Positions 28,348 through 36,624 of a stretch of 64,000 nucleotides of DNA are shown here, in pieces (the stretch's first letter is position 1; every line of letters starts with the position of its first letter). The position numbers were made by a program, and so were the translations under genes. The DNA is from Roseibium sp. MMSF_3412 (GTDB lineage: Bacteria > Pseudomonadota > Alphaproteobacteria > Rhizobiales > Stappiaceae). The notes beneath the pieces are model-generated. The model was not told the origin of the DNA. It ran no database searches and saw nothing but the letters and a program-made list of their open reading frames with translations. The DNA is taken from contig NZ_JASHJI010000015.1 in NCBI RefSeq assembly GCF_030733265.1, forward strand, positions 88,951 to 152,950. The letters run 5' to 3'.

Positions 28348-29259
28348 ATGATATCCTGCTACGACATTGGAGGTTCGTTTATCCGGTCCGGAGTATTGCT
28401 CGCCGCAGGCACGGTGGCGGAAAGCGAGCGGGTAAAAACACCCGGCAACGACTGGGACGCGTTTGTACTGGCCGTCAGGAAGGCTGCAGCCCCGGAGACG
28501 TCGCGGATCTCGATTTCGCTCGCCGGCGCCTATGATGAAGAAACGGGGATCGCCGATGTCGCCAATATTCCCTGTCTGCATGGCCGCATGGTTCAAAAGG
28601 AACTCAGCGCTGCGCTGAACCTTCCCGTCGCGATCATCAACGATGCAAACGCGTTTGCCCTCGCAGAGGCGGTTGACGGCACCGGGCGCGGCAAACCCGT
28701 TGTTTTCGGGATCATTCTGGGATCTGGCGTCGGCGGCGGTCTTGTCATCAATGGCGAACTCGTGACCGGATTTGGAGGCATCGCCGGGGAATGGGGTCAC
28801 GGACCCATCATCGATCCCGCAGCAGGCGGGGCACTGAGTGGCATCGAGCCCTACAAATGCGGCTGCGGGCTGGTCGGTTGTGTCGATGCAGTCGGGTCGG
28901 CGCGCGGCCTGGAGCGGATCCATTTCTCACTGCACGGATCCGAGATCACCAGCCGCGAGATAACACGTGACTGGCACCAGGGGGCCAAGGAAGCAAGCGA
29001 GACCGTGGATGCGTTCACAACCCTCCTTTCGCGCGCGCTGTCCGCTCTGGTCAACACGCTCGGGCCTCATGTCATTCCGGTCAGCGGCGGTCTGTCCAAC
29101 GATGAAAAGCTTCTTGAGCTCGTTGACAGAAAAACGCGGGATCTCGTGCTGGCCCGCTACCCGGATCCGTTGATCGTCCGTGGAGATTTCGCCTCAAATG
29201 GGGGGTTGCACGGCGCCGGCATATTCGCTCGCAAGGCGTTCGGAGGAACCCGGCAATGA
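28348..29259 (+). CDS. nagK: ROK-family N-acetylglucosamine kinase
   Basis: A 303-residue ROK sugar kinase. The N-terminal phosphate motif is CYDIGGSFIRSG, the catalytic Asp lies in IINDANAFALAEA, and a zinc site is formed by the histidine of EWGHGPI and the cysteines of YKCGCGLVGCVDA, close to the ROK signature. In this gene set GlcNAc is the likely substrate, giving GlcNAc-6-P for NagA; glucose or ManNAc kinase activity cannot be excluded from sequence. AGGAG occurs 14 bases before the ATG at 28348, a long spacing; an ATG at 28327 is the alternative. The cutC start overlaps its stop by four bases. Confidence 0.9.
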   Translation: MISCYDIGGSFIRSGVLLAAGTVAESERVKTPGNDWDAFVLAVRKAAAPETSRISISLAGAYDEETGIADVANIPCLHGRMVQKELSAALNLPVAIINDANAFALAEAVDGTGRGKPVVFGIILGSGVGGGLVINGELVTGFGGIAGEWGHGPIIDPAAGGALSGIEPYKCGCGLVGCVDAVGSARGLERIHFSLHGSEITSREITRDWHQGAKEASETVDAFTTLLSRALSALVNTLGPHVIPVSGGLSNDEKLLELVDRKTRDLVLARYPDPLIVRGDFASNGGLHGAGIFARKAFGGTRQ

Positions 29260-30002
29260 CCGGCACAAAGCTTGAAGTGTGCGTTGACACGATTGAAGGC
29301 GCCTGGACCGCCGCGGAAAGTGGGGCGGACCGCATCGAACTCTGCGCGGCTCTTTCCGAAGGCGGCCTGACACCGTCCGCCGGCATGATGGCTGCCGCGT
29401 CACGGCTTCCGGTCCCGGTCTTTGCCATGATCAGACCACGGTCGGGCGACTTCAGGTATTCAGATGCCGAAAAAACGATCATGCTCAGGGATATACAGCT
29501 CGCAAAGAAGCAGGGAATGAGCGGCATCGTAACCGGCGCGACCGATTCCGCAGGACGCCTCGACCTCGAGTTCCTTTCCCCTGCCCTGCGCGAGACCCAC
29601 CTTCCGGCCACGCTTCACCGGGTCTTTGACACGCTGCACGATGTTCCCCTGGCGATTTCCGATGCTGTCGGACTTGGTTTCGAGCGCATCCTTACCTCCG
29701 GCCAGGGGCGGAAGGCAGAGCAGCACCTTCAGGCTCTTGCCGAGATCGTCCGCATAGCCGATGGACGCATATCCGTCATGGCCGGATCAGGCGTTACACA
29801 CATGAATGCAACACGCATCCTGATCGAAGCCGGAGTTCAAGAACTGCATGCATCCTGTTCAGCGCGTGAAAGCTCGGTCCCTCCGGACCGGGCCGAAATA
29901 CGCCTCGGTTTTGTCGCTCAGGATGGCATCACAAGGACAGGCGCCGAACAGGTCCGGCTGTTGAGATCGGTCATCGACACATATGACGAAAACCGGGTTT
30001 AA
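29256..30002 (+). CDS. cutC: CutC-family TIM-barrel protein
   Basis: A 248-residue protein with the CutC start LEVCVDTIEGAWTAAESGADRIELCAALSEGGLTPS, then MIRPRSGDFRYSD, LHRVFDTLHD and LTSGQGRKAEQHL. CutC was first named for copper homeostasis, but evidence for that role in most bacteria is thin. Here it is translationally coupled to nagK at the end of an amino-sugar catabolic cluster, which argues for a role with sugars or glycosides; this is inference. Length is normal and the family motifs are complete. Confidence 0.93.
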   Translation: MTGTKLEVCVDTIEGAWTAAESGADRIELCAALSEGGLTPSAGMMAAASRLPVPVFAMIRPRSGDFRYSDAEKTIMLRDIQLAKKQGMSGIVTGATDSAGRLDLEFLSPALRETHLPATLHRVFDTLHDVPLAISDAVGLGFERILTSGQGRKAEQHLQALAEIVRIADGRISVMAGSGVTHMNATRILIEAGVQELHASCSARESSVPPDRAEIRLGFVAQDGITRTGAEQVRLLRSVIDTYDENRV

Positions 30003-30476
30003 GTTGTTCGCGGGAAGCGGCGTTACTTTGCCTTTCAAAATCGCCCGATAAGGCAGCATTCCTTACGTAAACCATCAAAATTTACGTTAAGGAACGATTC
30101 ACGATTGCCGAAAATTTTAAACAAAGATACGATCTGATTGTTTTCAGACGTTCCAATTGCCAATTATGACAGGATCAGCTTCAACTTATCAGTAATTTTA
30201 ACAGGATAGTTTCGGTCACGTCACGGTGAATGACCTTGAACCGTCAGCCAGAAACCACATTTATTTACAGAAAGTAAATGAAATCACCGAAAAATGTGAT
30301 GTTCGTTACACTCAAAACGTAGAATGTGGTGCGATAATGGCAAAATCGTGACCGCGTAGCGTGGGGCACACGCTCACAAAACACAGAAACTCTGCGGAAA
30401 AGAGCCAAAAAATGGACCAAATCCGCAAGTGCCCCAAGCGCGGTTGAGCTGGTTGTATTAGCCTTGGGAGGCGAAT
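30003..30476. other. Long AT-rich leader region
   Basis: 474 bases without a supported gene. It is much richer in A and T than its surroundings and has an ATTTAC-AGAAA-GTAAAT inverted repeat at about 30263-30279. It probably carries the promoter and a long 5' leader for the secreted protein gene at 30477. Confidence 0.4.
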
Positions 30477-31073
30477 ATGCAACGGAATACCAAAGCAGGA
30501 ACTATTGCGTTCGGTCTCATCCTCGCCATGGCGAGCGGCGCACTAGCTGAAAAACTTCCTCAGGAGACCATCACTCTGCCGGAGGATCGCCTCGCGGTGA
30601 CCGTAGCGTCTGCATCGGTTGACCAGAAGGATCCGCTGGAGAGCGAACTCACCATCTGGGTTGGTGAAATAGAACTCGACGGCAAGAACACCGTCTGGGT
30701 TGAACTCATCGATTCCTACGGTGAGGTCATCTACGATTCCGAGGTCAGTCAGAACGAAACCCACCTGTTGCCGGATGGACGTGCTGTTGTCGTGCGTTCG
30801 ATGGATCAGGAGACCGTGGTCGCCGGCAAGGACGAGTCCCGCCTTGTCACGGAAGGCGCTCTCATGGTGACCCGCCGGGTTGTCAACGAAGGCACTGACG
30901 CGACGACCGTCGAGCTCATCGAGACGGAAAACGAGCCGGTCGAACGCGGAACGATGTTACAGGTGGCGGATTTTGGCCAGTCGGTCTGGAACAACATTGT
31001 CGCGTTTTTTGATGCTGCCAGGAACCGTGTCGAGATTGCCTGGAACTGGTTGGTCGATACCCTGCAGGCCTGA
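30477..31073 (+). CDS. Secreted orphan protein, 198 residues
   Basis: Not recognised. A clear Sec signal peptide (TIAFGLILAMASGALA-EK) is followed by an acidic, strand-rich region of about 140 residues (for example LTIWVGEIELDGKNTVWVELIDSYGEVIYDSE) and a C-terminal amphipathic segment rich in Trp (SVWNNIVAFFDAARNRVEIAWNWLVDTLQA). This suggests a periplasmic beta domain with a membrane-associating tail. GGGAGG five to ten bases before the ATG and a strong terminator after the stop show a single-gene unit. Function unknown. Confidence 0.75.
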   Translation: MQRNTKAGTIAFGLILAMASGALAEKLPQETITLPEDRLAVTVASASVDQKDPLESELTIWVGEIELDGKNTVWVELIDSYGEVIYDSEVSQNETHLLPDGRAVVVRSMDQETVVAGKDESRLVTEGALMVTRRVVNEGTDATTVELIETENEPVERGTMLQVADFGQSVWNNIVAFFDAARNRVEIAWNWLVDTLQA

Positions 31074-31100
31074 CCCCAATATTTTTGCAGCGATCATGAT

Positions 31101-31128
31101 GGGCCCGCTTCCGCAGCGGGCCCTTTTT
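31101..31128 (+). terminator. Intrinsic terminator after the secreted orphan gene
   Basis: A 9-bp perfect stem GGGCCCGCT/AGCGGGCCC with a 5-nt loop is followed by TTTTT. It lies 27 bases after the stop codon and cleanly ends this transcription unit. Confidence 0.92.
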
Positions 31129-31247
31129 GAGTCCGCATATGTCACGCCTTTCTACGCGGCCAGGCATATTCTGTGGGCGCCCCTGGCGCTCCTGATCTTT
31201 CGATCACCCCGCTGTGTAAAATAATTTATTAAATTCATCGCTCTGCG

Positions 31248-31277
31248 TGATCCGAGCCTCTTTCTGCGCCGTAACTC
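31248..31277 (+). promoter_or_regulatory. Candidate ECF sigma-E promoter for the FAD enzyme-DUF1365-CFA operon
   Basis: TGATCC, an 18-base spacer and TAACTC lie 74 bases upstream of the ATG at 31351. TGATCC is the -35 element I know for the Rhodobacter sigma-E (ECF11) stress factor. The same -35 with the same 18-base spacing precedes the chrR-like gene on the other strand. Confidence 0.6.
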
Positions 31278-31350
31278 CCTTTACAAAAGCAATAAAATCT
31301 CGCCTGGCCGCAAGTCCTTGCGGACTGCCCAGACTCGAAAAGGAATGAAC

Positions 31351-32649
31351 ATGCGGATTGCCGTCATCGGCTCCGGGATCTCCGGAAACAGTGCTGCTTG
31401 GGCCCTCTGTGAACAGCACGACATCGTGCTTTACGAAAAACGAAACCGTGCCGGGGGCCATAGCGCAACAGCCGACATTGACTACGACGGAACGCCCATC
31501 TCGGTTGACACCGGGTTCATCGTCTACAATGAGCGCAACTACCCGAACTTCACCGCACTGTTGGACCATCTCAACGTCGCCACCGAAGCGAGCGACATGA
31601 GCTTTGCTCTATCCGCAGACAATGGCAGCCTCGAATGGTCCGGCGACTCGGTCAACACGGTGTTTGCTCAGCGCTCAAATCTGCTTTCACCGCGGTTCCT
31701 CTTCATGCTGAAGGACATGTTTCGCTTCAACAAGCAATCCGTCGTGGATTTGCACGCTGGCAGGCTGAGCGGCGAAACCCTCGGCGGCTATCTTGAAAAG
31801 AACCGTTACTCGCAAGGGTTCATCAACGACTACCTGCTGGCCATGGGCGCTGCAATCTGGTCGACCCCGATCAACGAGATGCGCTCCTATCCTGCAGAGA
31901 GTTTTGTTGCGTTCTTCGAAAATCACCGTCTGCTTTCCTTTGAGCCGACCCTGTGGCGCACAATCTCGGGCGGCAGCAGGAATTACGTGAACCGGCTTCT
32001 GGCTCCCCTGGCCGGAAAGATCAGGCTTGCAGCGCCCGTTGTCGAGATAACGCGGAAAAACCAGAAGGTTCTGGTGACGGATGCAACAGGCCACAAGGAT
32101 GTGTTCGACCATGTAATTCTGGCGAGCCACACGGACCAGAGCCTTGCCATGCTCGGCGATCCGAGCCCGCAAGAGCGCGAGATACTCGGTGCGATAAGAT
32201 ACCGCCCGAACGAGGTCTATCTGCACCGTGACGCACGACTTATGCCGAAGCGGAGAAAAGTCTGGTCATCGTGGAACTACTTGTCAGACCGCGATGCGGG
32301 TGAAACGCGCGATGTAACCGTCAGCTACTGGATGAACCGCCTGCAGAACATTGATCGCAGCAAACCCGTTTTTGTGACACTTAATCCGTTCGAAGCGCCC
32401 TCTGCGGACAAGACATTTGCGAAATACGTCTACGATCATCCGCAGTTCGACGCTGCCGCCTTGAGCGCGAAGAAACGCATGCATGAAATCCAGGGCGTCA
32501 ACAACACCTGGTATTGCGGTGCGTGGAACGGCCACGGTTTTCACGAAGACGGCCTGGCGTCCGGCCTTGCCGTTGCAAAAAGGCTCGGCGCGCAACTACC
32601 ATGGGAAACGGCACCAGCTGACACCGCGTTTCTGGAAGCAGCGGAATGA
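31351..32649 (+). CDS. FAD-dependent oxidoreductase, amine-oxidase fold
   Basis: A 432-residue flavoprotein. The dinucleotide-binding motif IAVIGSGISGNSAAWAL is at residues 3-19, followed by YEKRNRAGGHSAT. The C-terminal flavin-contact region is NNTWYCGAWNGHGFHEDGLASGLAVAKRLG. The family resembles NAD(P)-binding desaturase or isomerase-like proteins that often precede a DUF1365 gene and a cyclopropane fatty acid synthase. A role in modifying membrane fatty acids is likely, but the exact reaction is not known from sequence. AAAAGGA lies seven bases before ATG 31351. It overlaps DUF1365 by four bases and has a sigma-E-like promoter upstream. Confidence 0.9.
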   Translation: MRIAVIGSGISGNSAAWALCEQHDIVLYEKRNRAGGHSATADIDYDGTPISVDTGFIVYNERNYPNFTALLDHLNVATEASDMSFALSADNGSLEWSGDSVNTVFAQRSNLLSPRFLFMLKDMFRFNKQSVVDLHAGRLSGETLGGYLEKNRYSQGFINDYLLAMGAAIWSTPINEMRSYPAESFVAFFENHRLLSFEPTLWRTISGGSRNYVNRLLAPLAGKIRLAAPVVEITRKNQKVLVTDATGHKDVFDHVILASHTDQSLAMLGDPSPQEREILGAIRYRPNEVYLHRDARLMPKRRKVWSSWNYLSDRDAGETRDVTVSYWMNRLQNIDRSKPVFVTLNPFEAPSADKTFAKYVYDHPQFDAAALSAKKRMHEIQGVNNTWYCGAWNGHGFHEDGLASGLAVAKRLGAQLPWETAPADTAFLEAAE

Positions 32650-33491
32650 CAAGACAAAACCGGAATACCGCAAGCGACAACGGTCCTCCGCCAGGGGAAG
32701 CAGCTACAATCTATTCCGGCCAGGTGATGCATCAGCGCATGAAGCCTGCGGAACACAGGTTCAGCTATTCAGTGTTTTCCGTCTTGCTCGATCTCGATCG
32801 CCTAGATCACGCGCGGAAGCAGTCCCGCTTTTTTTCGATCAACCGTTTCAATCTGCTGTCGTTTCACGAGAAAGACCATGGCAAGCGGGATGGTTCCGGC
32901 CTGAGACCTCACATTGATGCGCTGCTCGCCAAAAAGTCTGTTGAGAGACCTTCCAAGGTTCTGCTCCTTGCGTATCCCAGACTGCTCGGCTTCGGCTTCA
33001 ATCCCCTCAGTGTGTATTATGCCTACGACGAAGCCGACCAACTGACGGCGATTGTCTACGAAGTGCGCAACACATTCGGCGGGCTCCACACTTACGTGCT
33101 GCCGATTGAATCGGGTCAGGTGAGCGATGCCGGTGTGCGCCAGAAGCAGGCAAAGGAATTTTACGTCTCACCGTTCATCAGCATGGAACAGCATTATCAT
33201 TTTCGCATGCTGCCTCCAGGTGATGCGGTTCGTGTCAGGATCCTCGAAACAGACGCAAAAGGACCATTGCTGTCCGCGACATTTTCAGGTTCGGGTAGCC
33301 CGCTGACATCACGCAAGATTTTATCGGAATGCATTCGTGTGCCCTTCCTGACTGCCAAGGTGATAGCGGCAATCCATTGGGAAGCCTTTAAAATCTGGCT
33401 CAAGCGTGTACCATTCCATCCCCGGCCCGTTGAACGTCCAAGTCAGGGCCGGTTGGGAAACCGGCCAGTCTCACTGGCCTCGGACAAGTGA
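32646..33491 (+). CDS. DUF1365 protein
   Basis: A 281-residue protein with the DUF1365 pattern: IYSGQVMHQRMKPAEHRFSYSVFSVLLDLD, then FNLLSFHEKDHG, LLAYPRLLGFGFNPLSVYYAY and VYEVRNTFGG.HTYVLP, with KEFYVSPFISMEQHYHFR. Function is unproven; it is nearly always found between an FAD oxidoreductase and a cyclopropane-fatty-acyl synthase, which suggests a part in the same lipid modification. Its start overlaps the upstream stop (ATGA) and the CFA gene follows 19 bases after it. Confidence 0.92.
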   Translation: MTRQNRNTASDNGPPPGEAATIYSGQVMHQRMKPAEHRFSYSVFSVLLDLDRLDHARKQSRFFSINRFNLLSFHEKDHGKRDGSGLRPHIDALLAKKSVERPSKVLLLAYPRLLGFGFNPLSVYYAYDEADQLTAIVYEVRNTFGGLHTYVLPIESGQVSDAGVRQKQAKEFYVSPFISMEQHYHFRMLPPGDAVRVRILETDAKGPLLSATFSGSGSPLTSRKILSECIRVPFLTAKVIAAIHWEAFKIWLKRVPFHPRPVERPSQGRLGNRPVSLASDK

Positions 33492-33510
33492 TATTTCAAG
33501 AGGTTTTGCG

Positions 33511-34740
33511 ATGAGTGAGCCTGTTGCACTGACCAAACAGAATCTGCGCAAAGAACTGAAGGGCGCCCCTCGCCTTGCGCGCATGGCTGCAAGCCTTGCA
33601 CTGCGCATACGCTACGGGTCGCTGGAAATCAGTTTCCCCGATGGCAGGAAATTCAGCATCCACGGCCGGGAGGACGGCCCGCGCGGCGTTCTTGATATCC
33701 ACGACTGGCGGTTTTTCCGCATGGTGGTGAAGGCTGGCGATGTCGGTGTTGGAGAGGCGTTCATGGCCGGATACTGGTCGTCGCCGGATGTCACGACGTT
33801 CCTGGAAGTGTTCTGCATAAATCAGGAATCGACACTTGAGGCGATCCAGGGACGGCCGTTGACCCGAATTCTGCTATCGGTCCGGCATTGGCTGAATTCC
33901 AACACGCGCCGCGGTTCGAAACGTAATATTTCCGCGCATTACGATCTGGGCAACGCTTTCTACAAGGAATGGCTTGACCCGTCGATGACATATTCGTCGG
34001 CGATCTACAGCAACGAAACCAACAACCTTGAACAGGCGCAGGCGGAAAAATATGCGTCACTGGTCAAGCAGACTGGGATCGAGCCGGGTCATTCCGTTCT
34101 GGAAATCGGGTGCGGCTGGGGCGGCTTTGCGGAACACGTGGCAAAAACGGTCGGTGCCCATGTCAAGGCACTGACGATTTCCCGGGAACAATACGATTAT
34201 GCGCGGGAGCGCATATTCAATGCGGGCCTCAATGAAAAGGTCGACGTGGTGTTCCAGGATTACCGCGATGAACGGGGTGTCTACGACCGCATTGCATCGA
34301 TCGAGATGTTCGAGGCTGTCGGGGAGAAATACTGGACGACCTATTTCGGCCAGCTCTCAAACTGTCTCAAACCAGGAGGCAAGGCCGGGCTGCAGATCAT
34401 CACGATCCAGGACACGATGTTCGAGGACTATCGGCGCGGCACAGACTTCATCCAGCGTTACATTTTTCCCGGCGGCATGCTTCCACCGCCCGGCAGGCTT
34501 GTTGAAATCGGGAAATCGCTCGGTCTTGATCTCGCCGAACAGAAGATCTTCGGCCAGGACTATGCGCGCACGCTGGCCGAGTGGCGGCAACGGTTTCGCC
34601 AGGCCTGGCCGCAGATCCGTCCAATGGGCTTTGACGATCGCTTCAAACGTCTTTGGGAGTTCTATCTTCACTATTGCGAAGCCGGATTCCGTGCCGGAAA
34701 CATCGACGTGCGCCAGATGGTCTACGTCAAGGCCTCCTGA
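33511..34740 (+). CDS. Cyclopropane-fatty-acyl-phospholipid synthase family methyltransferase
   Basis: A 409-residue SAM-dependent enzyme of the CFA synthase family. Motifs are SAHYDLGNAFYKEWLD-like (ISAHYDLGNAFYKEWLDPSMTYSSAIY), the SAM loop VLEIGCGWGGFAEH, the ALTISREQYDYA segment and IEMFEAVGEKYW with the bicarbonate-site Glu. It methylates double bonds of phospholipid acyl chains. Whether it makes cyclopropanes or only methylated intermediates, as some Rhodobacter homologues do on the way to furan fatty acids, cannot be told from sequence. AGAGG lies nine bases before ATG 33511. It is the last gene of a candidate sigma-E-controlled operon. Confidence 0.93.
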   Translation: MSEPVALTKQNLRKELKGAPRLARMAASLALRIRYGSLEISFPDGRKFSIHGREDGPRGVLDIHDWRFFRMVVKAGDVGVGEAFMAGYWSSPDVTTFLEVFCINQESTLEAIQGRPLTRILLSVRHWLNSNTRRGSKRNISAHYDLGNAFYKEWLDPSMTYSSAIYSNETNNLEQAQAEKYASLVKQTGIEPGHSVLEIGCGWGGFAEHVAKTVGAHVKALTISREQYDYARERIFNAGLNEKVDVVFQDYRDERGVYDRIASIEMFEAVGEKYWTTYFGQLSNCLKPGGKAGLQIITIQDTMFEDYRRGTDFIQRYIFPGGMLPPPGRLVEIGKSLGLDLAEQKIFGQDYARTLAEWRQRFRQAWPQIRPMGFDDRFKRLWEFYLHYCEAGFRAGNIDVRQMVYVKAS

Positions 34741-34763
34741 GGAGGCGGACATATTTCCAGGGA

Positions 34764-35606
34764 TCAGGCCGGCTCCTTAGCCGGCCTTTTTCGTTTCACG
34801 CGTGCGGGTTGTTTCTTGTTCCAGCCGGTCGATCTGGCGACAAGTGCGAAATAGGCGCGGTAAGGCAAGAGCCTAAGCGCTCGCAACTGCCGGACGAAGG
34901 CCTTTGGAAAGGCTATTTCAAACTTTGTGGGATGTCCAAGTCCCTTGAGTATTTCCTGCGCGGCCTCCTCCCGGGTGATCAGATGCGGCATCGGAAACGG
35001 ATTGGACTGGGTGGCCGGGGTATCGACAAAACCGGGGCTGACCAGTTGAATTCGTATGCCCGCCCGGTCGAGATCGAACTTCAGCGATTCCGCCATATTG
35101 ATGAGACCGGCCTTGGAGGCTCCATAGGCGGCCGATGTCGGCAAGCCACGGTATCCTGCTACAGAAGATACAATCGCGATCTGCCCTCGGGACCTTGATC
35201 TCATTGCGTCAATTGCAGGCAGAAGCACGTTGACAGTACCCATCAGGTTGACGTCAAAACTCTTGCGAAATGCGTCGACGTGCGCGTCAAGTCCGTCTTG
35301 TGGCAGGTAAATGCCCGCATTTGCAACAAGGAGTGCAATCGCGCCCATATCTGTCTCTATCGAGTGGCAATGCTGCGCCATAATCGACGTGTCCACCACG
35401 TCGCCGGGATAGGCAACAATTTCTCCGGGCAAATCCTGCGCCGCTTCGCTCAGCGCCGCCAGAGCGTCCGCCGAGCGCGCCGTTGCGGCAACACGCCAAC
35501 CGGTCTCCGCCAACGCGAGGGCAAGCGCATAACCGATGCCGGAGCTGGCACCTGTTATCCAGGCAACTCCATGTTCGGGTCGGGCGACAAACTGTGTATG
35601 AGGCAA
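34764..35606 (-). CDS. Short-chain dehydrogenase/reductase
   Basis: A 280-residue classical SDR with TGASSGIG at residues 18-25, NAG in LVANAGIYLP, the catalytic Ser in IVSSVAGY and YGASK (Tyr-x3-Lys) near residue 161. The C-terminus is a basic tail (KKQPARVKRKRPAKEPA). The start is TTG at 35606, supported by AAGGAG six bases upstream; no nearby ATG is in frame. It lies 58 bases behind the chrR-like gene on the same strand and is probably cotranscribed. Its last codons are read from the terminator hairpin of the convergent CFA operon. Substrate unknown; a lipid or aldehyde formed under oxidative stress is plausible. Confidence 0.9.
   Translation of the reverse strand: MPHTQFVARPEHGVAWITGASSGIGYALALALAETGWRVAATARSADALAALSEAAQDLPGEIVAYPGDVVDTSIMAQHCHSIETDMGAIALLVANAGIYLPQDGLDAHVDAFRKSFDVNLMGTVNVLLPAIDAMRSRSRGQIAIVSSVAGYRGLPTSAAYGASKAGLINMAESLKFDLDRAGIRIQLVSPGFVDTPATQSNPFPMPHLITREEAAQEILKGLGHPTKFEIAFPKAFVRQLRALRLLPYRAYFALVARSTGWNKKQPARVKRKRPAKEPA
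34766..34792 (+). terminator. Terminator of the CFA operon, inside the convergent SDR gene
   Basis: A perfect 9-bp stem AGGCCGGCT/AGCCGGCCT with loop CCTT, followed by a T-run, 26 bases after the CFA stop. The same bases encode the last residues and stop of the convergent SDR gene. The stem may act in both directions, though a T-run is only on the plus strand. Confidence 0.88.
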
Positions 35607-35664
35607 TGCGATCTCCTTGGCCTGTGTTCAGTATACGCACAGGCCCCGGAGTGCGGATTTGTAA

Positions 35665-36321
35665 TTAGCGCATAAAAGGCGCGAACCAGCGTCCGACAGG
35701 ACCGGTCAGTTCAAGGCGTCCGGCGGTTACCGCGAAGCAAATGCAGTCTTCGCCCTCATCGGCAATTGGTTTGTGATCGACATCGCCGTCGGCAAAAGCG
35801 AGGTCGCCGGATACGAAGTGTCCGTCCTCGTCACTGAACCCGCCCTGAAGGACGAGCGTCAGTTCCGTGCCGTGATGGGTGTGAGACGGCATGGCGCGCC
35901 CTGCCCGGACCCAGATCAGGCTGCTCGCGCAGCCATCAATTTCGCCAAACTTGCACTCCTTGACGCCGGGAAGCAGGGTTTTCCAGGGCAGCCCTTCCAT
36001 CGAACGACCGACGATGCTCTGCAAGGAATGCGGCACATTGGTCCCATCTTGCGCCAGAGGCGCATTATCGTTGGAAAGGGGCGTATCGTCACTGAAGATG
36101 GCCGAAAGCATGGAATCCCGGTCGTTGAAGGCAACCGGATCGGCATCACTCAAGCTGACACCACCAAGGCTTTCCAGAGACGAGACGTAGCCCCGGTTCT
36201 GGTCGCTCAGTTCCAGATGCGCTCCCACCAGCGCCTGCGCCGGGTAGGACAGCGTACCGGCGGCGTAGCCAGCAAGCAGTTCATCCATTCCGGTCACGTT
36301 TTTTTCCATTTCCGCTCTCAT
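35665..36321 (-). CDS. ChrR-like cupin protein lacking the anti-sigma zinc ligands
   Basis: A 218-residue homologue of ChrR, the zinc anti-sigma factor of sigma-E in Rhodobacter. The N-terminal part keeps the ChrR pattern LLAGYAAGTLS...LVGAHLEL, but the HxxxCxxC zinc motif reads H35-LEL-S39-DQ-N42 and no N-terminal histidine equivalent to H6 is seen, so three of four ligands are missing. The C-terminal cupin keeps a complete metal site: H147, H149 and E153 in SHTHHGTE, and H183. No ECF sigma gene is adjacent, unlike classical rpoE-chrR pairs. TTGGAG precedes the ATG at 36321; an in-frame ATG four codons later is possible. A candidate TGATCC promoter lies just upstream. Confidence 0.88.
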   Translation of the reverse strand: MRAEMEKNVTGMDELLAGYAAGTLSYPAQALVGAHLELSDQNRGYVSSLESLGGVSLSDADPVAFNDRDSMLSAIFSDDTPLSNDNAPLAQDGTNVPHSLQSIVGRSMEGLPWKTLLPGVKECKFGEIDGCASSLIWVRAGRAMPSHTHHGTELTLVLQGGFSDEDGHFVSGDLAFADGDVDHKPIADEGEDCICFAVTAGRLELTGPVGRWFAPFMR

Positions 36322-36351
36322 TTAACTCCAAGCACCTGATTAGCTGTATTG

Positions 36352-36381
36352 CCGGTACGTTGTGCATTGTTTTTCGGATCA
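36352..36381 (-). promoter_or_regulatory. Candidate ECF sigma-E promoter for the chrR-like-SDR operon
   Basis: On the minus strand TGATCC (36376-36381), an 18-base spacer and TACCGG (36352-36357) lie 30 bases upstream of the chrR-like ATG. The -35 sequence and spacing are identical to those before the FAD-enzyme operon at 31248. Confidence 0.6.
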
Positions 36382-36624
36382 TGTTCTACACTAAAAATAT
36401 TCTAATTTAAAATTTCATCCAGTGGTTTTGAAGAACAACTCCATGCTCACTTTCAATGGATTAGCGGAAAATCCGTCGCAAAACGGGTTCCAGCGCTGGC
36501 ATTCGGAGATCGAGCACTTAAATTGCGAACTTGATCCTGGATGCTGCTGCCTTTAGCGTCCCGGTCCTATGAATACCATTTGGCCTTTTCCCGCTCGGTG
36601 GCCAGATCAGCCAGGAATGAAAAT

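Noticed and set aside
27748..28923. Minus-strand open frame of 391 codons
   Set aside because: Antisense to murQ and nagK, both well supported.
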